Shown: positions 17,078 through 25,636, numbered from the stretch's first letter. The stretch is DNA of 42,671 bases from Bacillota bacterium (GCA_023249475.1 JAHFCO010000019.1:1-42671), one strand, 5' to 3'. Numbers and translations are program-made. The notes: a model not told the origin generated them from the sequence alone.

Positions 17078-18079
17078 TAGACTGGCTTCTTGCTTGAAAA
17101 ACGCCTTCTTTTTGACTTCTTCGGTGATTTCGGCTTCCAGCACCGGATTGGATTTCAAGAAAGCGCGGACCGCTTCTTTCCCTTGCCCGATCTTTTCGCC
17201 TTTGTATGCGAACCATGCGCCGGATTTTTGGACGACATCGTGTTCGACTGACAGATCGATCAACTCGCCGATCCTCGACACCCCTTCGCCGTACATGATT
17301 TCGACCAGCGCGACCTTGAACGGAGGCGCGACCTTGTTTTTGACGACCTTGACGGTCACTTTGTTTCCGACGATGTCATTGCCGTTCTTGATGGCTTCGC
17401 CTTTACGGACGTCGATACGGATGGAAGCGTAGAACTTCAACGCGCGTCCGCCGGATGTCGTTTCGGGGTTGCCGAACATGACGCCGACTTTCTCGCGCAA
17501 CTGGTTGATGAAAATGACGGTGCATTCGCTTCTGTTCATGACACCGGAGAGTTTGCGCATCGCTTTGGACATCAAACGGGCTTGCAGGCCGACGTTGGCA
17601 TCCGACATTTCCCCGTCGAGTTCGACTTGCGGGACCAAGGCCGCGACGGAGTCCACGACCACCAGGTCGATCGCTCCGCTCTTGATGAGAAGTTCCGTGA
17701 TTTCAAGGGCTTGTTCCCCGCTGTCCGGTTGGCTCAGGATCAGGTCGTCGATGTTGACGCCCAGATTGCGTGCATATCGCGGGTCGATGGCGTTTTCCGC
17801 ATCGATGAAGGCGGCTTTGCCGCCCCGTTTTTGTACTTCGGCGATCGCATGCAGGGCAAGCGTCGTTTTACCGCTCGATTCCGGACCGTAGATCTCGACG
17901 ATCCGTCCTTTGGGGTATCCCCCGATCCCCAGCGCAAGGTCGATCGAAATCGATCCGCTGCTGATGGCGTCGATGTCCACGTTGGCACGGTCGCCAAGCC
18001 GCATGATTGAGCCCTTGCCGTACTGTTTTTCGATCTGCTTCAGCGCTTCCTCCAACAATGCATCTTTTTTGTTTTCCAT
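17072..18079 (-). CDS. recA: Recombinase RecA
   Basis: 335 residues from the ATG at 18079, which has AGGAGG six bases upstream. An ATP-dependent strand-exchange protein and SOS co-protease. Visible motifs are Walker [28 protein letters not shown], the DNA-binding loops ([20 protein letters not shown]) and the C-terminal basic domain. The C-terminus lacks the strongly acidic tail of enterobacterial RecA and ends in [15 protein letters not shown]. It is the last gene of the rodZ-pgsA-cinA-recA operon. No obvious SOS box was recognised upstream of the operon. Confidence 0.98.
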   Translation of the reverse strand: MENKKDALLEEALKQIEKQYGKGSIMRLGDRANVDIDAISSGSISIDLALGIGGYPKGRIVEIYGPESSGKTTLALHAIAEVQKRGGKAAFIDAENAIDPRYARNLGVNIDDLILSQPDSGEQALEITELLIKSGAIDLVVVDSVAALVPQVELDGEMSDANVGLQARLMSKAMRKLSGVMNRSECTVIFINQLREKVGVMFGNPETTSGGRALKFYASIRIDVRKGEAIKNGNDIVGNKVTVKVVKNKVAPPFKVALVEIMYGEGVSRIGELIDLSVEHDVVQKSGAWFAYKGEKIGQGKEAVRAFLKSNPVLEAEITEEVKKKAFFKQEASLK

Positions 18080-18081
18080 GG

Positions 18082-18573
18082 TTATCCTCCGACCCCTTTT
18101 TCGCAAGGTTCTGTTACTTCCCTAACCAACTCTTTGATGCGGCGTATCGCCGCATCCACGGCGCTATAGCGGACATCCTCGCGGCTGCCGCGAAACACAT
18201 CGTGATAGACCCGTAAAACATCCCGATATACGATGCACATATAGGCTTCGCCGTTCTTCTTGTCTTCCAACACGGCCGGTCCCGCGTTTCCGCTAAAGGA
18301 CACGCAAAGGTCGCTCTTAAATAAAACCTGTGCGTTCTTCGCCATCGCTTCGACGGTTTGGGCGCTGATTGCCCCGTATTCCGCCAGGATTTTCGGATCG
18401 ATGTGAAGGACGTTGGCTTTGATGTCGTTGGAGTAGGCGATGATCCCGCCTAGGAACACGTCGGACGCCCCCGCGATCGCGGTCGCCCGCGTCGCGAACA
18501 ACCCTCCGGTGAAACTCTCGCAACAGCTCATCGTCAAACCCAGGCTGCGGAGCAGGTTTAAGAGTTCTTCCAT
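18082..18573 (-). CDS. CinA C-terminal domain protein (PncC-like, probable NMN amidohydrolase)
   Basis: 163 residues, only the C-terminal half of classical CinA; the N-terminal MoeA-like (COG1058) domain is missing. Family motifs are [12 protein letters not shown] (about 16-27), GGIIAYSN and SGNAGP. This domain deamidates nicotinamide mononucleotide to nicotinate mononucleotide in characterised members, recycling the NMN released by NAD-dependent DNA ligase. It lies directly before recA, the conserved cinA-recA arrangement. Its predicted activity links to PncA, PncB and NadD elsewhere in this window. It ends three bases before the recA start, and its start abuts the pgsA stop. Confidence 0.88.
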   Translation of the reverse strand: MEELLNLLRSLGLTMSCCESFTGGLFATRATAIAGASDVFLGGIIAYSNDIKANVLHIDPKILAEYGAISAQTVEAMAKNAQVLFKSDLCVSFSGNAGPAVLEDKKNGEAYMCIVYRDVLRVYHDVFRGSREDVRYSAVDAAIRRIKELVREVTEPCEKGVGG

Positions 18574-19167
18574 CTACTTCGTCTCCAGCAGGATGTCCTT
18601 GGCTTGCAGGAAGTAGCTGATGCCGCTGATCAATGAAATGAAGGTCGAGAACCAGACCATCAAATCGGAAACGGGCAAAGAGTAGAGTTCAAACGGCAGG
18701 TTGTTGAGCAAAATCAGGATGATCGTCACCATTTGCGCGACCGTCTTCACCTTCCCCAGATACCCCGCCGCCATGACGCGGCCTTTCTGCGACGCGATCA
18801 TCCGGATCGCATCCACCGCGGTATCCCGCCATAACATCACCAGGACCGCGACGACCGGGATGATCCCCTGCCATGCGAAAAGGATGAACATCGTATTGAC
18901 CAAAAGTTTGTCCGCGATCTGATCGAGGAATTTCCCAAGGCTGGTGACCAGGTTGTGCTTACGCGCGATGTAGCCGTCCAGGAAATCGGTGAAGCTGGCG
19001 ATGCAGAACAAAACGAGGATCACGACGTTACGAAAGGATAAATCGATATGTTCGATCGAGAAATGACCGATGTAGATGTTGAACTGGGCGAAAGGAAACA
19101 AAACGATCAACACGATCAAGGGGATCATGACGATCCTCACCAAGGTCAGACGATTCGGTAAATTCAT
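18574..19167 (-). CDS. pgsA: CDP-diacylglycerol--glycerol-3-phosphate 3-phosphatidyltransferase
   Basis: 197 residues, an integral membrane enzyme with about five to six helices. The CDP-alcohol phosphotransferase signature DGx2ARx8Gx3Dx3D is complete (DGYIARKHNLVTSLGKFLDQ, then IAD). It makes phosphatidylglycerophosphate, the committed step to phosphatidylglycerol. The start overlaps the rodZ stop (TGATG). The position between rodZ and cinA-recA is conserved in Bacillus and Listeria. Confidence 0.95.
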   Translation of the reverse strand: MNLPNRLTLVRIVMIPLIVLIVLFPFAQFNIYIGHFSIEHIDLSFRNVVILVLFCIASFTDFLDGYIARKHNLVTSLGKFLDQIADKLLVNTMFILFAWQGIIPVVAVLVMLWRDTAVDAIRMIASQKGRVMAAGYLGKVKTVAQMVTIILILLNNLPFELYSLPVSDLMVWFSTFISLISGISYFLQAKDILLETK

Positions 19168-20060
19168 CAGGAACCTCCTGCGAATGTGAATTCGATACGG
19201 TATGAACGCGGTAGGTTGGCGATCGTCGGATCGATCACGGCGTCGATGCCGTCGACTTTGATCGTGTTCCGCTTGATGTATCCGAAACTGATCGAAACCT
19301 TCCGGTTCGCCGCCGCTTCGACGATGACTTCCATCGTTTCACCATAGTTGTAGATCCGCGCACTGGGATTGTTGGTCAACACGTCATCGATGTAGACTTT
19401 CATCATGGAGTTCGAGAAAAAACTGACGACGAACTTGACTTGCTTCCCTTCGACCCAATCCGTGATCGAATACGCGGTCAACCCCGTTTTCGTCACGACG
19501 ATGATCGTCGGTTCGGGTTCGGGCTCGGGTTCGGGCTCGGGTTCGGGTTCCGGCGTGATTTCGGATGGGATCTCGTCGACCGGCTGATAGACGAGTTCAG
19601 GGTCGCGGGTCAGCAACGGAAGTACGCTGTTGAAAAACACGAACACCAATCCGATGACGATCAAGACGATCGCGATCAAAAGGGTGATGAAGGAAACGTC
19701 GACCCGCCGTTTCTTGATGTTCTGATAGATGTATTTGCTGTCCGAGAGTTGCCTGTTTTTTACCACGTTGGCTTCACTGGCTTCGTTCTCTTTGATTTTC
19801 TTCAAAGAGATGGTGTTGGTATAGTCATCCTTGCTCAGGTTGAATTGATGCGCGATGGTCTCGAAATCAAGGTTGAGCGCGACGCTGATCGTTTTCAGAT
19901 AGAACCGCAAGAACACCATATCATGCTTAAAATGATCCATGTCGCCGTTTTCGATCGCTACGAGATGGATCATGCTGATTTTCGTCTTTTCGCTGACTTC
20001 CGCCAACGTTAAACCAAGTTCTTCACGTCTGCTTCGGATGATATTCCCGATTTCCGTCAT
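19167..20060 (-). CDS. rodZ: RodZ-family cytoskeletal/HTH membrane protein (YmfM-like)
   Basis: 297 residues. An N-terminal helix-turn-helix (LGLTLAEVSEKTKISMIHLVAIENGD, about 15-40) is followed by a charged linker, one membrane helix near residues 122-145, a (Glu-Pro)7 spacer at about 175-190, and an extracellular beta-rich domain. This is the RodZ architecture linking MreB filaments to the wall machinery. The outer domain and spacer suggest a wall-spanning stalk. It is the first gene of the rodZ-pgsA-cinA-recA operon, with GGAGGTAGATC before the ATG. No mreB is in the window. Confidence 0.88.
   Translation of the reverse strand: MTEIGNIIRSRREELGLTLAEVSEKTKISMIHLVAIENGDMDHFKHDMVFLRFYLKTISVALNLDFETIAHQFNLSKDDYTNTISLKKIKENEASEANVVKNRQLSDSKYIYQNIKKRRVDVSFITLLIAIVLIVIGLVFVFFNSVLPLLTRDPELVYQPVDEIPSEITPEPEPEPEPEPEPEPTIIVVTKTGLTAYSITDWVEGKQVKFVVSFFSNSMMKVYIDDVLTNNPSARIYNYGETMEVIVEAAANRKVSISFGYIKRNTIKVDGIDAVIDPTIANLPRSYRIEFTFAGGS
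19510..19551 (-). repeat. Seven-copy hexanucleotide repeat encoding (Glu-Pro)7
   Basis: Seven direct units of GGTTCG or GGCTCG (the last is GGTTCC) read on the plus strand; on the minus strand they encode Glu-Pro pairs in RodZ. Unit length is six bases, so gain or loss changes spacer length without a frameshift. Confidence 0.9.
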
Positions 20061-20085
20061 GATCTACCTCCGTCCATCTTTTATG

Positions 20086-20114
20086 ATTATACCAATTCCA
20101 CTGATGAATGTAAA
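20086..20114 (-). promoter_or_regulatory. Promoter of the rodZ-pgsA-cinA-recA operon
   Basis: On the minus strand, TTTACA (20109-20114) and TATAAT (20086-20091) are 17 bases apart, with an extended -10 (TGGTATAAT). It begins immediately after the rnpB terminator. Confidence 0.85.
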
Positions 20115-20142
20115 ATCAAAAACGGGACTTGCATCCCGTTTT
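20115..20142 (-). terminator. Terminator of rnpB
   Basis: On the minus strand, AAAACGGGA and TCCCGTTTT (20134-20142 and 20119-20127) enclose a six-base loop, followed by TGATTTT. It directly follows the closing strand of the RNase P RNA P1 helix. Confidence 0.88.
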
Positions 20143-20484
20143 CATCACACTATGTAAGCCATGTTCTGTTCCCTTGCGGGCGACAATCATTTATCTGCGC
20201 TTGCACGCCTCGGTTTTGCTTCAGTTCGCATCGCCAAGTTCCCCTACCAAATTTGGGTTTCTCGCTTATGGGGTTTACCTCGTTCCACTCCGGTGGTTTC
20301 CCATCGGACTCCGTCACTGTGGCACTTTTATAGATTCCGTCCATGACTTGCGTTTTAGGAGTTCGTCAGCCGTCGGTTTCCCGCCTGGATTTATGGTTTC
20401 ATCCAGCATAATCACTACCGTCGTCGCAGACGGTGCGAGCATGGACTTTCCTCTGGTGACCCAGCGATTGTCCTAGTGTGATGA
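20142..20484 (-). ncRNA. rnpB: RNase P RNA (bacterial type B-like)
   Basis: About 343 nt, the catalytic RNA that matures tRNA 5' ends. On the minus strand the conserved core is plain: GAGGAAAGTCCATGCTCGCAC near the 5' end, AAAGTGCCACAGTGACGGAGTC centrally, GTGGAACG-x-GGTAAACCCC and GCGAGAAACCCAAATTTGGTAGGGGAA, then GATGATTG-like sequence and the closing ACAGAACATGGCTTACA. The ends pair perfectly as P1: TCATCACACTA (20474-20484) with TAGTGTGATGA (20142-20152). The central and 3' segments match the Bacillus type B pattern. It starts two bases after the gpsB stop codon, as in Bacillus where gpsB and rnpB are neighbours. Confidence 0.97.
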
Positions 20485-20485
20485 C

Positions 20486-20800
20486 TTATTTCTTATATAC
20501 TTCCTGCTCGAGCTTCGCCAAACGCTTAAGGAGATCCACGGAATTCACCGCGGGTTCCACCGCATCGCCGGCTTCGATCCGACCCTGCAACTCCGTCAGC
20601 TTGTTCTGGAATTGAAGGTTGATGTTCTTCAGTTGTTCGACTTGGTCGCGAAGGTTCTCGACCGTCTCGTCGTAGAGCTGATAGTCTTTGATCACAAGGT
20701 CCAAAAACGCATCGACTTCGGAAGCGGAGTACCCTTTGAATTCGATATTGAACTCTTTCTGATAAATCGTCTGTGCGTCCAGTTTTCCGATTTTGTTCAT
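20486..20800 (-). CDS. gpsB: Cell division protein GpsB
   Basis: 104 residues from the ATG at 20800, which has AGGAGG upstream; a longer upstream frame is not supported. The N-terminal DivIVA-like domain has IYQKEFNIEFKGYSASEVDAFLD followed by YQLYDETVENLRDQVEQL coiled coil. A variable linker and a short C-terminal helix (LLKRLAKLEQEVYKK) for trimerisation complete the GpsB pattern. It shuttles class A penicillin-binding proteins between septum and side wall; such a PBP (ponA) is encoded divergently nearby. Its last codons appear to hold the rnpB promoter. Confidence 0.93.
   Translation of the reverse strand: MNKIGKLDAQTIYQKEFNIEFKGYSASEVDAFLDLVIKDYQLYDETVENLRDQVEQLKNINLQFQNKLTELQGRIEAGDAVEPAVNSVDLLKRLAKLEQEVYKK
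20494..20521 (-). promoter_or_regulatory. Probable rnpB promoter inside the last codons of gpsB
   Basis: On the minus strand, TTGGCG (20516-20521) and TATATA (20494-20499) are 16 bases apart. The expected transcript start, about 7 bases downstream, falls at 20487-20484, where the mature RNase P RNA begins. Confidence 0.6.
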
Positions 20801-20822
20801 ATCCGGTTCCTCCTGCGCTTCT

Positions 20823-20851
20823 ATTAAAGCAAATCCGCGCGTGATTTGCAA
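20823..20851 (-). promoter_or_regulatory. Promoter of gpsB
   Basis: On the minus strand, TTGCAA (20846-20851) and TTTAAT (20823-20828) are 17 bases apart, just before the AGGAGG of gpsB. Confidence 0.7.
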
Positions 20852-20882
20852 GTGCGGGGTCTTCCGGCCTCATCGTAAAAGA

Positions 20883-20911
20883 TGGAAAAACGGACCGTAT
20901 TCGTATATAAT
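20883..20911 (+). promoter_or_regulatory. Promoter of recU-ponA
   Basis: TATAAT (20906-20911) is preceded 17 bases earlier by a weak -35 candidate TGGAAA (20883-20888). The recU ATG follows 16 bases after the -10, giving a very short leader. Confidence 0.65.
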
Positions 20912-20927
20912 AATCAAAGGTGATGAA

Positions 20928-21515
20928 ATGGTCGGATATCCAACGAAGAAAACGCCTCAGAAAACCGGTCCGGTTCAATCGACTTCCAAGCGTGGAATGA
21001 GCCTGGAGGACGACTTGAACAAGACCAATGCGTATTATCTGGAACTCGATCGGGCCAACGTGCACAAGAAGCCGACCCCGATCATGATCGCCACGGTTTC
21101 CTATCCGTCGCGAAGCCAGGCCAAAATCACCGAAGCCTATTTCAAAGTGCCGAGCACGACCGACTACAACGGCGTGTACCGCTGCAAGGCGGTGGACTAC
21201 GAAGCGAAGGAAACCCAATCCAAGACGAGCTTCGCCCTGGCCTACCTGCATGAACATCAAATCGCGCACATGCGCAGCGTCCTACGTCATGGGGCACTGA
21301 CCTTCATGATCATCCGTTTTACATCGCTGGACGAAACGTATTTCGTCCCGGCGGACAGATTGTTGGCGTTCATCGACTCTACGACCCGCCGCTCGATCCC
21401 CATCGTATGGATCCGGGAGAACGGGATGCGGATTCCCTGGAGGCTTACCCCTCCGATCGACTACCTGACGTGTGTCGATGCGTATTATTTCAAAGGAGAA
21501 ATGCTGAATGACTGA
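20928..21515 (+). CDS. recU: Holliday junction resolvase RecU
   Basis: 195 residues from the ATG at 20928, with AAAGGTGAT upstream. RecU motifs are clear: RGMSLEDDLNKTN, HKKPTPI, YFKVPSTTDYNG, YEAKETQSKTSF (with the active-site Asp/Glu/Lys of the nuclease fold) and DYLTCVDAYYF near the end. It cleaves Holliday junctions with RuvAB and modulates RecA. The ponA start lies inside its last codons, the conserved recU-ponA operon of Bacillota. The divergent arrangement with gpsB is also typical. Confidence 0.95.
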   Translation: MVGYPTKKTPQKTGPVQSTSKRGMSLEDDLNKTNAYYLELDRANVHKKPTPIMIATVSYPSRSQAKITEAYFKVPSTTDYNGVYRCKAVDYEAKETQSKTSFALAYLHEHQIAHMRSVLRHGALTFMIIRFTSLDETYFVPADRLLAFIDSTTRRSIPIVWIRENGMRIPWRLTPPIDYLTCVDAYYFKGEMLND

Positions 21516-24441
21516 AAAGAAGAAGAAAATCAATCGGAAAAAAGGTCGCGTCACACGCGTCTTCGCCTCCATCGTCGCATCGATCGTCGTTTTGGCGATC
21601 GTCGGGACGAGCGTCGCGGGCTATTACCTGTATTCCGTCATCCAAACCGCCCCGACCCTCAACATCGAGGATTTCGAAAGTCCGGAATCAAGCCAGATCT
21701 TCGATAGCGAAGGCATTCTGATCGCCGACATCGGCGAGGAACTGCGTGAGAACATCACGTATGCCGACCTGCCCCAGGTCGTGATCGACGCGTTCATCTC
21801 CATCGAGGATTCGCGGTTTTTCATGCATAACGGATTCGACCTGCCTCGGTTTACGAAAGCCGCCATCGAGAACCTCATCACTTCGATCAAAACGCGCAAC
21901 ATCTCGTTTGACCAAGGCGGATCCACCTTCACGATGCAATTGATCAAGAATACGTACTTTAGCGCCGAGAAGCAGATTCCAAGAAAGATCAAGGAAATCT
22001 ACCTCGCGATGCAATTGGATAAGCAGATCAGCAAGAAGCGGATCCTTGAGCTTTACCTAAACATGATCAACTTCGGTGCCGGGACGACGCGCGGAATCAA
22101 CAACGCGGCCCAATATTACTTCGGCAAGGAGATTTCGGAAATCACCTTGAGCGAAGCGGCCTTCCTCGCCGGCGTCATCAACGCCCCCGGAGCGATCAGC
22201 CCCTTCATCAACGGCGATATCGAAGTCGCGACCGTTCGTCGCAACGAAGTGTTGAACCTGATGGTCTATCACGGCTACATCTCCGAAGAAGAAGCCGCCG
22301 CGGCGAAATCCATCAATCTGGAAGACACCTTCGCGGGCGGTTCCAGTAAGAAGATCGGCAGCCCCTACCAGGCATATATCGACGAAGTCATTACGGAAGT
22401 TCAAGAAACCACCGGGTTGGATCCGTACACGACGCCGATGATGATCTATACCAGCATGGACCGCAAACTGCAGGATACGGTCGAAGCCATCCAAAACGGC
22501 GAAACCAAACTCAAATGGCCCAACGACATCATCCAGACCGCGATGGTCACCCTGAACAACAAGACCGGTGAAATCGTCGCGATGGGCGGCGGACGCTTCT
22601 ATGAAGGCGAACGTCTGTTCAACCGTGCGACGACCATGAAGAAACAGCCGGGATCGTCCCTCAAGCCGATCCTCTCCTACGCCCTCGCCTTCGAGTACCT
22701 CGGGTATTCGACCCAGCATGTCATTTTGGACGAACCCTATGTCTATCGCGGGACCGACATCGTCGTTTCCAACTTCGACGAACGATACAACGGACAAGTC
22801 ACGCTGAGCGCCGCGATCGCGCGTTCGTTGAACATCCCGGCACTTAAAACGCTGCAGGAAGTCATCGACAAAATCGGCAGCAAGAAAGTCATCGCCTATC
22901 TGAACAGCATCGGGTTCGACCAGGTCAACTCCGGCAACTTCGACCTTGGCTACGCCATCGGCGGATCGAGTTTCGAAATCACGCCGGTCCAGGAAGCCGG
23001 GGCGCATGCGGCGATCGTCAACGGCGGCAACTACATCAAGCCGCATACGATCCAACGCATCGAATTCAAGGACGGCTCGGAGCCGATCGTTCCGACCTAC
23101 GCCTCGACCAAAGTCATTTCCGAAGACGCCGCCTACCTTTCCACCAAGATGATGGAATACGACGTCACCGGTCCGTATCAGAACTACATGCAGATTTTAA
23201 AGCGCAACTATGAAGTCTATGCCAAAACCGGTACCAGCGACTGGGGCGACAAAGGCTTGGAATACGGCATCCCCCAGGGATCGGTCAAAGACCGTTGGAT
23301 GGTCGCTTCGACCAGCCAGTTCACCACCGCCGTCTGGGTCGGATACGATAAAGCCAGCAAAGACCAGATCAGCTACATCACCAACGACGTCAGCCGGATG
23401 AATCTCCCCGGCAACGTCAACAGTCTGATTCTAAACGAACTCTATCGAGAACGCGCCAAACCCGCTTCGGTCAAACAACCCAGCGGTGTCGTCTCGATCA
23501 CCCATGTCCTGGGCGTGTTCCCTTATGTATCCCCGCTTGCGGACATGAATCCGTCCCTGATCACCACCGCGTTGATCAAGAAGAGTTTCGCCCAGTTGGG
23601 CACCTTGGTCCCCCCGGCGTTAAGCAACCCGACGAGTTTCGACGCGACGATGGTCGACAGCGGATCGCAAAAGCAATTCGATTTCGTCTTCGATCCCTAT
23701 CCGAACCCCGAAGCCTTGACCATCGCGCCTCCGACCTTGAATATGGAACTGATCGTAAAAGACAAGACCTATTCCGCCGTCGGGACGAGGCTCTACGATC
23801 CTTCTTGGATTTTCGGAGCCGTCAGATACAAAGTCCGTCTCAGCATCGGTTCGACCGTGATCGCGGAGTATGCGGAGTCGACCAACGCCTTCTCGAAAAT
23901 CGTCGACGTGCCTCCGAAGTCGACCGTCCGAGCCTGCGGCTACTTCGGTTATGACAGCTCGGGCATCACGAGTTCCGAAATCTGCAAAGACATCGTCGTG
24001 GCGGATACGCAAGTGAACGTCCCGAACAACCTCACCGGCCGTGATTATTCGTTTACCCGCGACTTTCTGGCCTCCTATGGAATCAACGACCAGGTCGTCG
24101 GCTATACGCTCCCCAACACCGCGACATCCAATCAACTCGGGACCGTTTCGCTGATTTCTCCGGCGATCGAAGGGAAAAAGTATACCCTGACCGAACTTGA
24201 AGCCATGAACATCGCCGTGACCGTGATCGACAAAAGCGTCGACTTGAACGCCGAATTCATCGGAAAAACAAAAGCGCAGGCCGAGGCCAACAAGATCTGC
24301 GGTCTGATCACATGCACTTTCCAAACGACCGTCGGGACGCTGATCACCGAAGTCCGTGTGGACGGCGTACTCGTGACCAACGAAGACACGTACATGCTGA
24401 GCGCATTGAAGCCCGATGGAATCACGCTGATCATCCCTTAA
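21508..24441 (+). CDS. ponA: Class A penicillin-binding protein 1 (glycosyltransferase/transpeptidase)
   Basis: 977 residues, longer than many PBP1 proteins. A basic cytoplasmic tail and one membrane helix (about 18-43) are followed by the GT51 glycosyltransferase domain (EDSRFF near 100-105; QGGSTFTMQLIKN near 136-148). The transpeptidase domain has SxxK at S383-K386 (GSSLKP), SLN at 440-442 and KTGTS at 573-577. The remaining ~300 residues are extracellular and beta-rich, with possible Fn3-like and PASTA-like segments. It polymerises and cross-links peptidoglycan. AAGGAG lies nine bases upstream, within the recU end, and the genes overlap by eight bases. It ends at a strong terminator. Confidence 0.96.
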   Translation: MTEKKKKINRKKGRVTRVFASIVASIVVLAIVGTSVAGYYLYSVIQTAPTLNIEDFESPESSQIFDSEGILIADIGEELRENITYADLPQVVIDAFISIEDSRFFMHNGFDLPRFTKAAIENLITSIKTRNISFDQGGSTFTMQLIKNTYFSAEKQIPRKIKEIYLAMQLDKQISKKRILELYLNMINFGAGTTRGINNAAQYYFGKEISEITLSEAAFLAGVINAPGAISPFINGDIEVATVRRNEVLNLMVYHGYISEEEAAAAKSINLEDTFAGGSSKKIGSPYQAYIDEVITEVQETTGLDPYTTPMMIYTSMDRKLQDTVEAIQNGETKLKWPNDIIQTAMVTLNNKTGEIVAMGGGRFYEGERLFNRATTMKKQPGSSLKPILSYALAFEYLGYSTQHVILDEPYVYRGTDIVVSNFDERYNGQVTLSAAIARSLNIPALKTLQEVIDKIGSKKVIAYLNSIGFDQVNSGNFDLGYAIGGSSFEITPVQEAGAHAAIVNGGNYIKPHTIQRIEFKDGSEPIVPTYASTKVISEDAAYLSTKMMEYDVTGPYQNYMQILKRNYEVYAKTGTSDWGDKGLEYGIPQGSVKDRWMVASTSQFTTAVWVGYDKASKDQISYITNDVSRMNLPGNVNSLILNELYRERAKPASVKQPSGVVSITHVLGVFPYVSPLADMNPSLITTALIKKSFAQLGTLVPPALSNPTSFDATMVDSGSQKQFDFVFDPYPNPEALTIAPPTLNMELIVKDKTYSAVGTRLYDPSWIFGAVRYKVRLSIGSTVIAEYAESTNAFSKIVDVPPKSTVRACGYFGYDSSGITSSEICKDIVVADTQVNVPNNLTGRDYSFTRDFLASYGINDQVVGYTLPNTATSNQLGTVSLISPAIEGKKYTLTELEAMNIAVTVIDKSVDLNAEFIGKTKAQAEANKICGLITCTFQTTVGTLITEVRVDGVLVTNEDTYMLSALKPDGITLIIP

Positions 24442-24448
24442 GACAAAC

Positions 24449-24480
24449 AAACCCGGAACTTAACGTTTCCGGGTTTTTTC
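24449..24480. terminator. Terminator between convergent ponA and nth
   Basis: AAACCCGGAA (24449-24458) and TTCCGGGTTT (24467-24476) with an eight-base loop are followed by TTTC on the plus strand; on the minus strand the tail is TTTGTTTG. It overlaps the nth stop codon (24460-24462). Confidence 0.88.
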
Positions 24481-25098
24481 TTGAATGTATCCGCATTGGT
24501 CTTTGAGCGGGCAACGGTCGCAATCGGGTGTTTGGGATTTGCAGTGGTATCGGCCGAAGAACAGGATCGCATGATGGGCCATGATCCATCGTTCCCTGGG
24601 GATCTTGCGTTTCAGGGTCGCTTCGGTCACACCGACATCCGAGTCTTTCGGGACAAGTTTCAACCGAAGGCTGACGCGATGGACATGCGTGTCGACGGCC
24701 AGCGACGGGATGTTGAATCCGACCCCTTGGATGACGTTGGCGGTCTTGCTGCCGATTCCTGGAAGTTTCACCAATTCCTCATACGAAGACGGGACTTCCC
24801 CGCCGAAGTCCGATACCAAGGCGTTGGAAAACGCGAGGATATGCTTGGCTTTATTGCGATAGAGCCCGATCCGTCGGATGTAGGGCTCGATTTCATCGGT
24901 CGTCGCCATCGACATACTTTCCGCATCGGGGAAACGGTCGAACAAGGCCGGGGTGGCTTCGTTGACCGCCTTGTCGGTGGTTTGGGCACTCAGGATGACA
25001 CTGACCGCGAGCTGGAAGTTCGTTTGGTAGAGAAGCTCGCATCGCGCGTCAGGGAACATCCCTTCGATGACATCCAGGATCTCAGTCGTTCGCGTCAT
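24460..25098 (-). CDS. nth: Endonuclease III
   Basis: 212 residues. A base-excision DNA glycosylase/AP lyase for oxidised pyrimidines. The helix-hairpin-helix is LPGIGSKTANVIQGVGF with the catalytic lysine (K in GSKTAN), followed by AVDTHVHRVSLRL with the catalytic aspartate. The C-terminal [4Fe-4S] cluster has the standard spacing C-x6-C-x2-C-x5-C (CKSQTPDCDRCPLKDQC). Its start overlaps the end of dnaD by 17 bases, and dnaD-nth adjacency is conserved in Bacillus. It is the last gene of a three-gene operon that converges on ponA. Confidence 0.96.
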   Translation of the reverse strand: MTRTTEILDVIEGMFPDARCELLYQTNFQLAVSVILSAQTTDKAVNEATPALFDRFPDAESMSMATTDEIEPYIRRIGLYRNKAKHILAFSNALVSDFGGEVPSSYEELVKLPGIGSKTANVIQGVGFNIPSLAVDTHVHRVSLRLKLVPKDSDVGVTEATLKRKIPRERWIMAHHAILFFGRYHCKSQTPDCDRCPLKDQCGYIQEKTRKR

Positions 25099-25636
25099 CG
25101 TTGCGTCGGCCTTCGTTCAACTGTTCAAGGGTGACACCGCTCTTGAGCCATTGCGACAACACCTTATCGATGTAGCCGAAGCTGAGTTTGCGGTACATGA
25201 CGGCTTCACGTAAGGCATGGATGCAGAACTGCGTGCCGGCGTTCTTCAGCCAATCGATCAGCTTATCGATTTCGGTCGAACTTAGGGGACGCCCGAATTC
25301 CTGTTCGAAAATCCTGAAAACGTCCTCGTCGGTGGTCGCCAGGGTCTCGGGATGGTCGAAAAGCCCTTCCAAATCATAGACGATGGTCGAGGTCTGGACT
25401 TCGATGCGCAGATAATCCTTCGCCCGCAAGGACTCGAGGATCAGATCGATCAGTTCGACATCCACCTTGCATCGCCGGGCGAGAACGTCCAGATCGACGG
25501 GGATCTTGTTTTTCTGCATATGTTCGAGTTGCAACACGACCAAGGCTTCGATGGAAGTCAGTTGGCTCTTCTCGATGTTTTCGAGGATCCATCCGATCCG
25601 ATCGAAATATGGCTCGTTATAGATTTTGTTTCTCAT
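25082..25636 (-). CDS. dnaD: DnaD-family replication initiation protein
   Basis: 184 residues. The N-terminal part is a winged helix for oligomerisation (EALVVLQLEHMQKNKIPVDLDVLARRCKVD). The C-terminal DnaB_2/DnaD domain ends in LSFGYIDKVLSQWLKSGV, the Y-x3-I-x3-L-x-x-W DNA-binding motif. It assists DnaA-dependent and PriA-dependent helicase loading. A flexible acidic tail follows. Adjacent to nth, as in Bacillus. Its start overlaps the stop of the upstream gene as ATGA. Confidence 0.88.
   Translation of the reverse strand: MRNKIYNEPYFDRIGWILENIEKSQLTSIEALVVLQLEHMQKNKIPVDLDVLARRCKVDVELIDLILESLRAKDYLRIEVQTSTIVYDLEGLFDHPETLATTDEDVFRIFEQEFGRPLSSTEIDKLIDWLKNAGTQFCIHALREAVMYRKLSFGYIDKVLSQWLKSGVTLEQLNEGRRNDDAND

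Noticed and set aside
19510-19551. CRISPR-like or satellite repeat at 19510-19551
   Set aside because: The repeat is a six-base coding microsatellite without spacers, in frame within RodZ.
20129-20476. Open frames across 20129-20476
   Set aside because: The region is the RNase P RNA gene, whose conserved cores and terminal pairing explain the sequence.
22057-23055. A 332-residue open frame antisense to ponA
   Set aside because: Fully inside the transpeptidase region of a clear PBP. Its sequence is Asp/Arg/Val rich, consistent with codon bias on the opposite strand.
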